The notes: generated by a model from the letters alone, not told the origin. A DNA stretch of 8,311 nt from Thermohalobaculum sp039026295 (GCA_039026295.1 JBCCMP010000225.1:1-8311); one strand, 5' to 3'. Numbered from the stretch's first letter, positions 1-6,118 are shown. Translations and numbers: made by a program.

Positions 1-387
1 GAGGCTTACGAGACTTGGCTCCGGCAACTCGAGAAAGCCTTGCACGATCCGCTCGGGGGTTTGATTAATTCGTACGAAAGGGCAATACGCGACCATCAAG
101 ACGATCCGCCAGAAGACTTCGACGTGCTAATTGATCAGCTGAAAGGCGCCTCAAAGCTTCGCAACGTCCTCTGCCATGCTTCGTGGCCTAAGCCAGACGA
201 ACACGGCAATTGCGTACCAAGTTTTGTCAACAGGCAGATGGAGAGATTTGAGACGCGAGTTAGTGCGTTCTTCTTAAATCAAACTGGTCAGAACGCTGCG
301 GAATTGGCATGCGCCGTGATTAGTTCGGTGACTGTCTTGGGCTACGAGTTCCCTGGTTCAAGCTCCGGCGGCAAAAGGATCATGTAA
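1..387 (+). CDS. Hypothetical protein, 3' part only; HEPN-like RNxxxH motif
   Basis: The frame is open from the first base, so the gene begins upstream of the window; 128 C-terminal residues and a TAA stop are seen. An internal TTG at position 40 is only a possible start, and I do not favour it. I do not recognise the protein as a named family. The clearest feature is RNVLCH at visible residues 54-59, followed by A-S-W. This fits the R-N-x3-H signature of HEPN-fold proteins, many of which are ribonucleases in toxin-antitoxin or defence systems. The surrounding sequence is largely helical in character and no membrane segment or signal is visible. Base composition is clearly more AT-rich than the genes to the right, and codons such as tta, ata and aat occur, which suggests horizontal acquisition. 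It converges on the flavoprotein gene with six bases between stops. The HEPN assignment is an inference from one motif. Confidence 0.7.
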   Translation, partial: EAYETWLRQLEKALHDPLGGLINSYERAIRDHQDDPPEDFDVLIDQLKGASKLRNVLCHASWPKPDEHGNCVPSFVNRQMERFETRVSAFFLNQTGQNAAELACAVISSVTVLGYEFPGSSSGGKRIM

Positions 388-393
388 CCTTCT

Positions 394-2148
394 TTACTCC
401 GCCGCCACCAACGTCTCCGGCTCACCTTCCGGCAAAACCGTCTCTCCCGGCTTTACAATCGTGAACTGCACGTCTTCTCGCGACACGTCCAACCCGCCTC
501 CAGCCAGCCGTGCGACGGTGAAATAGCTGTCCTCCAGCGCACCCTCGTGGGGGAAATCTTCCCGGAAGTGCGCCCCGCGTGAGTTCTCGCGCGCCAGCGC
601 AGCCTCTGCGATCACGCCTGACACTTCCACAAGAGAGGCCATGTTCAGCCAGTCGTGCCAGGTCAGGTTGAAGGCGCGGGTGGTGTCGTCGACGCCGACC
701 TCACTCAGATCCGACCGGATCGTCGCGATCCTGGACAGTCCGCTTTTCAGCCCGCTGGCGGTGCGCATCACGCCGACATCTTCCCACATGGCGTTCTGCA
801 GGGTGGTGCGCAGGGTCTGGATGTGGCCCGGGGGCTTGGCAAAGGCGGCCTCGGCGCGGGCAATCTCCATGTCCAGCGACGCCGGATCCGGGTCGCGCAG
901 GGTGAACCCGGCGATGTCGCAGCCCATGATGTCGCCTGCGATGCCGCCGAAGACGGTTGAGTTGGCCACCCCGTTGCCGCCCAGGCGATTGGATCCGTGC
1001 GCGCCGCCGCTATCCTCGCCCGCCACGTAAAGCCCCTCCATCGCCGTGCGGGTGTCCGCATCCACCACGACCCCGCCCATCATGTAATGGGCAGTGGGCA
1101 CGACCTCTACCTTGCCCGCAGCCAGATCGAAGCCACAATCGGCGCAGCGTTTGACCATGCCCTTGAACTTTTTCGCGACGTTGTCCGGCCCCAGATGGGA
1201 CATCGAGATGAAGACACCTTCCTGTCTGGGGTCGTTGTTCTTGCGCATCTCGGAATATATGCCGCGAGAGACGACGTCGCGGGTCGCCCGCTCGCCCCGG
1301 CCGTCATAGTCGAACATGAACCGGTTTCCGGCATGGTTGACCAGTTGCCCGCCCGCGCCGCGCAGGCCCTCCTCCAGCACCGTGCCGGTCATCTTGGAAT
1401 GGTCGCCCGCCAGAAGTCCGGTCGGGTGGAACTGTACCATCTCCATATCGCGCAGCGGAACTCCCGCGCGGAGTGCCATGGCGAGCCCGTCCATCGTCTT
1501 GTCGCCCGACGGCGTGTGGTAGCGGTACATGGTCGGCCCGCCGCCGGTCGCCATCAGCACGGCCTTGGCTCGGACCAGCCGGTAGACACCGGTGCGCATG
1601 TCGATGAACAGAACGCCCGCCAGCGCGCCGTCGCGCGTCGGGATCAGGCCTATGGCGCGGTGTTCCTGCAGTTTCTCCACCTGCCGTGCGAGCACCTGCT
1701 CCATCAGGCGCGAGATGATCTCGATCCCCGTCAGGTCGCCCTTGTGCACCGTGCGGTCAGCGGTCTGGCCCGCAAAGGCCTTGTGGTGCAGGGTGCCGTC
1801 CGGGTTGCGGTCGAAGAAGCAGCCGATCTCGTTTTCCAGCTCGTGAATCCGTTCCACCGCCTGTTCGCAGAGCCGCCAGGCCATGTCCTGATCCGGCAGC
1901 CATTTGCCGCCGATGATGGTGTCCATAAAGTGCCGCTCGACCGTGTCGCCGGGGCCGGTGGAGACGTTGTAGCCCCCCTGAACCATGCGCGTGCAGCCGG
2001 ATTTGCCGATCAGTCCTTTGACAGCCAGCGTGATTTTGGCATCGGGCGCTGTCTGTTGGGCGTGGAGCGCGCCGAACAGCCCCGCGCCGCCGGTGCCGAG
2101 GATCAGGATGTCGGTATCGTGACGCTGGAGTTGGCGGTCGGTCTGCAT
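394..2148 (-). CDS. Succinate dehydrogenase/fumarate reductase-family flavoprotein subunit (SdhA/FrdA-like)
   Basis: 584 residues, normal for the family. Such subunits interconvert succinate and fumarate, or a related acid, at an FAD and pass electrons to the iron-sulfur partner. The N-terminal FAD Rossmann loop GTGGAG lies at residues 18-23. Catalytic positions of the family are intact: HPTG with His241, Glu260 in the EEGLRG loop, Arg290 in RDVV, His354 in AHYMMGG and Arg388 in NRLGGN. The C-terminal helical domain carries DVGVMRT and SRGAHFRED. The residue that aligns with the covalent-FAD histidine of E. coli SdhA is Cys52 (KSGCT before VQGG), so FAD is probably not bound through His. I chose ATG 2148 because GAGG lies 8 bases upstream; ATG 2154 is only 2 bases from it. 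The partner subunits are encoded at 4741-6118. Substrate and direction are not decided; a soluble L-aspartate oxidase-like role is less likely given the nearby anchors. Confidence 0.92.
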   Translation of the reverse strand: MQTDRQLQRHDTDILILGTGGAGLFGALHAQQTAPDAKITLAVKGLIGKSGCTRMVQGGYNVSTGPGDTVERHFMDTIIGGKWLPDQDMAWRLCEQAVERIHELENEIGCFFDRNPDGTLHHKAFAGQTADRTVHKGDLTGIEIISRLMEQVLARQVEKLQEHRAIGLIPTRDGALAGVLFIDMRTGVYRLVRAKAVLMATGGGPTMYRYHTPSGDKTMDGLAMALRAGVPLRDMEMVQFHPTGLLAGDHSKMTGTVLEEGLRGAGGQLVNHAGNRFMFDYDGRGERATRDVVSRGIYSEMRKNNDPRQEGVFISMSHLGPDNVAKKFKGMVKRCADCGFDLAAGKVEVVPTAHYMMGGVVVDADTRTAMEGLYVAGEDSGGAHGSNRLGGNGVANSTVFGGIAGDIMGCDIAGFTLRDPDPASLDMEIARAEAAFAKPPGHIQTLRTTLQNAMWEDVGVMRTASGLKSGLSRIATIRSDLSEVGVDDTTRAFNLTWHDWLNMASLVEVSGVIAEAALARENSRGAHFREDFPHEGALEDSYFTVARLAGGGLDVSREDVQFTIVKPGETVLPEGEPETLVAAE

Positions 2149-2185
2149 GGGCATTGCCTCAGGCTGCTGGGGACTGGCTAGCCGT

Positions 2186-2214
2186 GATGTAGAGCCTTCT
2201 GCGCCGCGGCACAA
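2186..2214 (-). promoter_or_regulatory. Possible sigma-70 promoter for the flavoprotein gene
   Basis: Reading the minus strand, TTGTGC (2214-2209) is separated by exactly 17 bases from TACATC (2191-2186), about 40 bases upstream of the flavoprotein start. Each box matches the consensus at only about half its positions, so this is a weak prediction. If real, it would let the flavoprotein be expressed independently of the methyltransferase/DUF4440 pair upstream. Confidence 0.25.
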
Positions 2215-2228
2215 ATCGGATCGGTGAG

Positions 2229-2609
2229 TCAGGGCACCGCGTCGCCCGGCAGCGTGTCCTGGCTGAAAATATTGGTCCATCCCCCGGGTGCTTTGCGCCA
2301 GATGGAGCTGACATACATGACCTCTGCCGGGCCATTGGCGCTTCGGGCGAAGTCTGCGCGGTAGGCCAGAAGAGCGACCTCTGGGCTTAACGCCATCGCG
2401 CGCGCCCCGCTGATCTGGTGCCATGCAACGGTCGGCCCATCTGCAAGTTGTCCGCTGTGATCGTCTCGGCCGGCAAAGCCCGTGGGATAGATCCCGAGGA
2501 AATCGGGCGAAAGCAGGCTTTCATCCGCTGCGGCATCGCCGGTCTCCAGAGCTGTCCAGACCTGTTCTTCAAGATCCATCAGGGTCTGCAGCATGGCGCC
2601 CTCGCTCAC
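2229..2609 (-). CDS. NTF2-like/DUF4440 (SnoaL-like) domain protein
   Basis: A 126-residue protein that fits one cone-shaped NTF2-like domain of the DUF4440 type. An N-terminal helix with LEEQVWTALETGDA leads into DFLGIYPTGFAGR, then a sheet region with LLAYRADF and a C-terminal strand with SSIWRKAPGGWTNIFSQD. This layout is typical of small SnoaL-like proteins, which may be enzymes or ligand binders; nothing here fixes a substrate. The first start is GTG at 2609, whose GTGA overlaps the TGA stop of the methyltransferase gene, implying translational coupling. An internal ATG at 2594 has a GAGGG just upstream and could be the true start, giving 121 residues. There is no signal peptide or membrane segment. 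The flavoprotein gene begins 80 bases downstream. Function unknown. Confidence 0.8.
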   Translation of the reverse strand: MSEGAMLQTLMDLEEQVWTALETGDAAADESLLSPDFLGIYPTGFAGRDDHSGQLADGPTVAWHQISGARAMALSPEVALLAYRADFARSANGPAEVMYVSSIWRKAPGGWTNIFSQDTLPGDAVP

Positions 2610-3385
2610 GGTTTGACCGCCTGGAAGATGTAGCGGGTGATTACGAAGAAATAGGCACCCTTAGCGTCGAGCGCGTCCTGCTCGGCGGCCCAGTCAGCGA
2701 GGGTATCATCCGGAATGTCCCCGGTTGTGCGGGCCTGCTCGGCCGCGCCTTCGACCAGACCGGCGCTGTAGTTGCCGGGTCGGCGATCGGTATTGATGAT
2801 CGGAAAGGCGGAAACTGTCTCCACGGTCAACCCGGCCGCGCGAAGATGGGGCGCAAGGATGCGCGGCACATTGGTCTGCGTGACGGATGTGTTCCAGGCG
2901 ACGATGACCTTTGACATGCGGGCGGGCTCTTCGGAGTGCCAGACCACGCTGTCCCAGTCGGTGGTCAGGATCAGCGCGCGGCCGCCGGGTTTCAGGACGC
3001 GGACAACCTCGGTGCAGAAGGGGGCAAGGTCGGTCATGTACTCGGCGACCTGGGTGGAGGCGACGGCGTCGAAGCTGGCATCGTTCACGGGCAGGGCGGT
3101 GGCGTCGCCCTGAGCATAGGACAGCCAGTCCTGCGTCTTGCGGGTGGTCGCGCGGCGCACCATCGCCTCGGCGATGTCCACCCCGACGACACGGCCGTTG
3201 GGACCGGTCTGGTCGGCAATTTCCATGGCCAGAAAGCCCGGGCCCGCGCCTATGTCCAGCACATGCTCGCCGGGCTGGACGTTCAGACGGGCCAGCGTCT
3301 CCGCCCGCTGCGCGGTCACATCGTGACCGCGATAACTCTCCTCCAATGCCTCGGCGGCTTTTTCGTCGTCGTAATCCACCGCCAT
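2606..3385 (-). CDS. Class I SAM-dependent methyltransferase
   Basis: 259 residues with a Methyltransf_11-type Rossmann core. Motif I is VLDIGAGPGF (residues 42-51), which binds SAM. Asp70 in VVGVD is the expected ribose-binding acidic residue. GDATALPVNDASFDAV (93-108) is the adenine-binding/motif II region, and LKPGGRALIL (131-140) is the late core motif. The layout resembles UbiE- and sterol/arsenite-methyltransferase-like enzymes, but no substrate-specific motif, such as an arsenite cysteine set, is recognisable. ATG 3385 is chosen because AAGGGG stands 6 bases upstream; the frame stays open much further upstream, but that part reads as non-protein-like and overlaps the plus-strand gene at 3581. 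It overlaps the DUF4440 gene by four bases, so the two are probably co-translated. Substrate unknown; a quinone-related substrate would suit the neighbourhood but this is speculation. Confidence 0.88.
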   Translation of the reverse strand: MAVDYDDEKAAEALEESYRGHDVTAQRAETLARLNVQPGEHVLDIGAGPGFLAMEIADQTGPNGRVVGVDIAEAMVRRATTRKTQDWLSYAQGDATALPVNDASFDAVASTQVAEYMTDLAPFCTEVVRVLKPGGRALILTTDWDSVVWHSEEPARMSKVIVAWNTSVTQTNVPRILAPHLRAAGLTVETVSAFPIINTDRRPGNYSAGLVEGAAEQARTTGDIPDDTLADWAAEQDALDAKGAYFFVITRYIFQAVKP

Positions 3386-3526
3386 CGCGCGCCCCTTCAC
3401 ATCTCCCAGCCCTGTCACGGGCAGCCTGTCCGATCTGCGCCGAGCACGCCAGTGCCGTGCGGCGGCGTTGGAAAGACTGCTGACATTTCCCCTGACACGG
3501 CCGAATGCTGCCTTGAGTTGTAAGTC

Positions 3527-3556
3527 TTGGAATCGCGCATCCATTGCGGGTATAGT
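3527..3556 (+). promoter_or_regulatory. Sigma-70-type promoter for the STAS-like gene
   Basis: TTGGAA (3527-3532) and TATAGT (3551-3556) are separated by 18 bases. These match the -35 and -10 consensus at 4 and 5 of 6 positions, and the -10 box is unusually good for this GC-rich stretch. Transcription would start near 3563, about 20 bases before the ATG at 3581. The -35 box sits exactly on the upstream in-frame TTG codon, which argues against that codon as the start. Confidence 0.55.
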
Positions 3557-3580
3557 CTTTCTCACGGGGTTGGAGGCTGC

Positions 3581-4087
3581 ATGCGATTCTGCTTGGTGCA
3601 GGCAATCGATCAGAACTGCCTGTTTATTACATCGGCCGGAAAGTACGACGCCGGCCATGTGCGCGAAATGATCCGGGCGTCCAGTTCGCTGGACTTTTAC
3701 AAGCGCCGGGTGGCCATCATTTACGATATGCGGCGGGTACACTTCACGCTGGATCGCGGGGCGGTGCAGTGGTTGGTGACGACCCTGCCCGACGCGCCTG
3801 CACACAGCGATGTTGCGATGATTGCAGACACCGAGATCGGGTACGAGATGATCTCGCTCTATGCGGATCTGCGGCAACATATTCCGCAAGCAACGGGCGC
3901 GTTTCGCACGATGGAGGAGGCCGTCGCCTGGCTGGCGGTGCCGGAAATGGAGGCGGTGCCGCGGCAGGTCGATGCCATCCTGACCTCGGCCTTTTCCCGG
4001 ACGAATCCGCCCAACGACGCGTTTCAGATCACGATTCATAAGGCATGTGGCAGGGATGCGGTGAGCCCTGTATCGCTGACCGGCTAA
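3581..4087 (+). CDS. SpoIIAA/STAS-like domain protein (uncharacterised)
   Basis: 168 residues, start ATG 3581 with TGGAGG four bases upstream. A longer reading from TTG 3527 is unlikely because that codon lies in the promoter. Residues 1-120 alternate short strands and amphipathic helices: FCLVQAI, LFITSAGKYDAGHV, VAIIYDMRRV, VAMIADTEIG and, near the end, AFRTMEEAVAWL. The last element resembles the closing 'F....eA..WL' helix of SpoIIAA-like/STAS-fold proteins, which often bind ligands or act in partner switching. The tail (residues 121-168) looks extra and less ordered. It has no signal peptide or membrane segment. It stands alone on the plus strand, divergent from the methyltransferase gene, and is one of two plus-strand genes splitting the SDH-like subunits. 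The fold assignment is by pattern only; no function is known. Confidence 0.75.
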   Translation: MRFCLVQAIDQNCLFITSAGKYDAGHVREMIRASSSLDFYKRRVAIIYDMRRVHFTLDRGAVQWLVTTLPDAPAHSDVAMIADTEIGYEMISLYADLRQHIPQATGAFRTMEEAVAWLAVPEMEAVPRQVDAILTSAFSRTNPPNDAFQITIHKACGRDAVSPVSLTG

Positions 4088-4338
4088 TCGCGTAGCGCCG
4101 CAATTCGGTCCCTTCCCGTCGCACAGGGCTTGGGGTCCGCCGCAATGCCCCGATCGAAGATAACGCGGCAATCCGGCCTCCGCTGCTCACGTGGCACTGG
4201 TTCACGGCGGCCTGCAACCGCATGAGCGACAGGAGTGTTGTGGTTAGCGTGGCATGGCTGCCCGATCGGCCATGAAAACAGGCTGGCGCTTGTCCCACGA
4301 CTGCTTAGACTGGGCGCATCGATTGAAAGGATATTGAG

Positions 4339-4668
4339 ATGCACAAGACCTTTTTTGCGGCCGCATTCACGTTCAGCGCAACCGCAGCCCTCGCCGACAG
4401 TTTCATCATGGGCCCTGGCCGCTGGACTTGCCAGCAGGTCGTTGCCGCTGCAGAAGGAACCGACAACGTGCAAAAGAGCCAGGTGGTCGGTTGGGTTCTG
4501 GGCTACTGGAGCCGTTCGACAGAGGGGCGCGGGGATGCCTTTGTTGATACCGTCGAAAAGGTCGGTGGCCGAAAGATCTTCGAGATTACCGTCGATCGCT
4601 GCCGTAACTCGGACCCCGAAACCCCGCTGTTCCGGGTTGCCCGCTCAATGGTGAAGAACACCAAGTAG
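4339..4668 (+). CDS. Small exported protein, HdeA/HdeB-like
   Basis: 109 residues. The N-terminus has a Lys, a hydrophobic stretch (FFAAAFTFSATAALA) and a likely signal peptidase I site after Ala19 (ALA-D), so the mature protein of about 90 residues should be periplasmic. It has two cysteines, Cys31 in RWTC and Cys88 in VDRC, suited to one disulfide, with GWVLGYWS (51-58) between them. This two-cysteine pattern with a central W-x-x-G helix resembles the HdeA/HdeB acid-stress chaperone family; the Rap1a/Tai immunity family has a comparable pattern and is an alternative. The start ATG follows GAAAGG by about 8 bases. I found no convincing promoter in the 251-base gap from 4088 to 4338. It converges on the second anchor gene with about 70 bases between them and no clear terminator hairpin. 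Confidence 0.78.
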   Translation: MHKTFFAAAFTFSATAALADSFIMGPGRWTCQQVVAAAEGTDNVQKSQVVGWVLGYWSRSTEGRGDAFVDTVEKVGGRKIFEITVDRCRNSDPETPLFRVARSMVKNTK

Positions 4669-4740
4669 TTCCGGCGTTCAGCCTCAGATTGTCGGGATCG
4701 AAAGGCGACGTGTCCAAGTCAGGTGAGTGCATGAAGCGGG

Positions 4741-5079
4741 TCAGATCGCCTGCATGAAGAACGTGCCCGCCACCAGGAACGATCCGGCCACGGACCCTGC
4801 CGCCAACGTCTTGTGCCGCGGGGTCCAGGGCAGCCACTCCAAGGCCAGCAGGCGCAGGCCGCCGAAGAAGTGCACAGCCAACAGAAAGACCAGCCCGAAT
4901 TCGGCGACCTTGACCAGGGGATTTTCGGTCCACGCCAATGCCGCATCCAGTGCGGCCTCGTTGAGGGCAAGGCCGAGCACATAGAAATGCGCCGGCAGGA
5001 AGAGAGCGAGCAGAAGGCCGGAGATCCGGTGCAGGATATAGGCATACCAAAGCGGGTGAGCGCGGTTCTTGTAGCTCAT
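4741..5079 (-). CDS. SDH/FRD-like membrane anchor, SdhC-type (cytochrome b556-like)
   Basis: 112 residues, about three membrane helices (roughly 17-38, 56-80 and 90-110). The first helix starts with ILHRISG (15-21), the H-R-x-[ST]-G signature of SdhC (Sdh_cyt family). The second contains His70 in VHFFGGLR, matching the HxxxGxR element of SdhC whose histidine ligates heme b in E. coli. The protein would hold the flavoprotein/iron-sulfur pair on the cytoplasmic membrane and help form the quinone site. Tyr14 occupies the place of E. coli SdhC Ser27 by my alignment from memory. ATG 5079 overlaps the preceding gene's TGA as ATGA, so the gene is translationally coupled and last in its operon. Symbol withheld because both anchors look SdhC-like and the substrate of the complex is uncertain. 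Confidence 0.88.
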   Translation of the reverse strand: MSYKNRAHPLWYAYILHRISGLLLALFLPAHFYVLGLALNEAALDAALAWTENPLVKVAEFGLVFLLAVHFFGGLRLLALEWLPWTPRHKTLAAGSVAGSFLVAGTFFMQAI

Positions 5080-5408
5080 GGCCCGACGACCACAGCGGTC
5101 ACCGCATAAAGCCCCATGGTCAGCAGCCCCCAGAATGTCGCCCAGGCAAACCCGGTCAGGACGATGCCGTCGATCCTCAACCATTCCTGCACGATGACCC
5201 GGAGTCCGAGGGCCGCGTGTATGGACACCGCAACGACGAACGTGCCGTAGAAAAGTGCCCAGGCGGTCGAGCCCTGGGTGCGGGACAGGATTTCGCCTGC
5301 CGACAACCCGCCCTGGATCGCGTAGATCATCACGGCGATGTGGCCGATCACGAGGGGCGCCATGATCAGCGCAGTGATGCGCTGCAAAAGGTAGAGGCGG
5401 AACTCCAT
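5076..5408 (-). CDS. SDH/FRD-like membrane anchor, SdhD-type
   Basis: 110 residues with about three membrane helices (roughly 8-31, 47-73 and 84-108). The first helix begins with LQRITAL (8-14), a variant of the SdhC H-R-x-[ST]-G element in which His is Gln. The second ends in IHAALGLRVIVQEWL (63-77), which resembles the SdhD H-A-x-x-G...D-Y element: His64 is a candidate heme b ligand, but the Asp-Tyr pair that shapes the E. coli quinone pocket is Glu75-Trp76 here. The start ATG 5408 shares one base with the iron-sulfur gene's stop (TGATG), and the stop overlaps the next anchor by four bases, so the three are one coupled unit. Helices and motifs are seen in the translation; heme and quinone roles are inferred from the family. 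Confidence 0.87.
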   Translation of the reverse strand: MEFRLYLLQRITALIMAPLVIGHIAVMIYAIQGGLSAGEILSRTQGSTAWALFYGTFVVAVSIHAALGLRVIVQEWLRIDGIVLTGFAWATFWGLLTMGLYAVTAVVVGP

Positions 5409-6118
5409 CACTTGCCCCCGAAGGCGCGGCGGGTCGCGGCGCGTTTCAGTCCGGCGATCGACGTCATGGGATCCAACTCGTTCGGGCAATACTGCGCGCA
5501 GGACCCCATGGAATGGCAGGCCTGACAGCCGCCGGGGCCGGTCACAGCGTCCAGGATTGCGTTGCGGCCACCGTCCTTTGCATCGTTGACGAGAGTCCAG
5601 GCCCGGTTCAGGGCGGCCGGGCCCAGATAGTCCGGGTTGCCGGCGACCGTGTCGCACGCGGCATAGCAGACGGCGCAGTTGATGCACTCGATGGCATTGT
5701 CTGCGCTGGCGCGGCCGGGGCTGTCATGGGTAACGGGCGCAAATCCGTCCGTGCGCGCCGCGGTCGGGTGGTGGCGTGCCTCTGCCGCGGTCCACTTGTC
5801 AAAGAACGGGTCCATGTCAGCGACCAGATCCTTGACCACAGGCAGATTGCGCAGCGGCGCTATCTTCATCCTGTCGGCCTTCAGCACGCGGTCGACATGG
5901 GTCCGGCAGGTCCACCGGGGCACACCGTTGACCATCATGGCGCAGGATCCGCACATTCCGACACGGCAGGCGTACCGATAGGACAGCGTCGGATCAGTGT
6001 TCTGCTGGACCCAGGACACGACGTCCAGCACGGTCTGGCTGTCCTGCCTCGGGACCTCAAAGGTCTCGTAGGCACCGCCGTCCGGGCGGGTCCGCCAGAT
6101 GTCGACTGTCATGGCCAA
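5408..6118 (-). CDS. Succinate dehydrogenase/fumarate reductase-like iron-sulfur subunit (SdhB/FrdB-like)
   Basis: 236 residues, the family's usual length. The N-terminal plant-type ferredoxin domain has [2Fe-2S] ligands Cys51, Cys56, Cys59 and Cys71 (CRVGMCGSC...C). The C-terminal bacterial-ferredoxin domain has CINCAVCYAAC (Cys145, 148, 151, 155) and CHSMGSCAQYCP (Cys201, 207, 211), giving [4Fe-4S] and [3Fe-4S] clusters. An additional Cys198 makes CQAC, unlike the E. coli proteins as I remember them, and Asp156 replaces the usual Pro after the first group. It would carry electrons between the flavin and quinone. TTG 6118 is preferred because GGAGG lies 9 bases upstream; ATG 6112, two codons inside, is 15 bases away. 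It is first of a three-gene unit with both anchors. The matching flavoprotein lies about 2.6 kb further along, beyond four other genes. Confidence 0.93.
   Translation of the reverse strand: MAMTVDIWRTRPDGGAYETFEVPRQDSQTVLDVVSWVQQNTDPTLSYRYACRVGMCGSCAMMVNGVPRWTCRTHVDRVLKADRMKIAPLRNLPVVKDLVADMDPFFDKWTAAEARHHPTAARTDGFAPVTHDSPGRASADNAIECINCAVCYAACDTVAGNPDYLGPAALNRAWTLVNDAKDGGRNAILDAVTGPGGCQACHSMGSCAQYCPNELDPMTSIAGLKRAATRRAFGGK

Noticed and set aside
997..2181. Long plus-strand open frame of 394 codons opposite the flavoprotein gene
   Set aside because: The complementary strand has conserved FAD and catalytic motifs throughout; the plus-strand translation is His/Arg/Gly-rich with no recognisable motif, typical of a GC-rich antisense shadow.
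2149..2424. N-terminal extension of the flavoprotein by about 92 codons
   Set aside because: The extension overlaps the DUF4440 gene, is Arg/Gly-rich, and the FAD-binding fold begins normally shortly after ATG 2148.
3411..3500. Near-identical CCTGTCACGG (3411-3420) and CCTGACACGG (3491-3500) in the divergent spacer
   Set aside because: Only ten bases long with one mismatch and 70 bases apart; likely chance in GC-rich DNA, with no link to either start.
3386..4171. N-terminal extension of the methyltransferase frame by about 260 codons
   Set aside because: The added part overlaps the plus-strand STAS-like gene and its promoter, shows no domain, and ATG 3385 has a well-placed AAGGGG.
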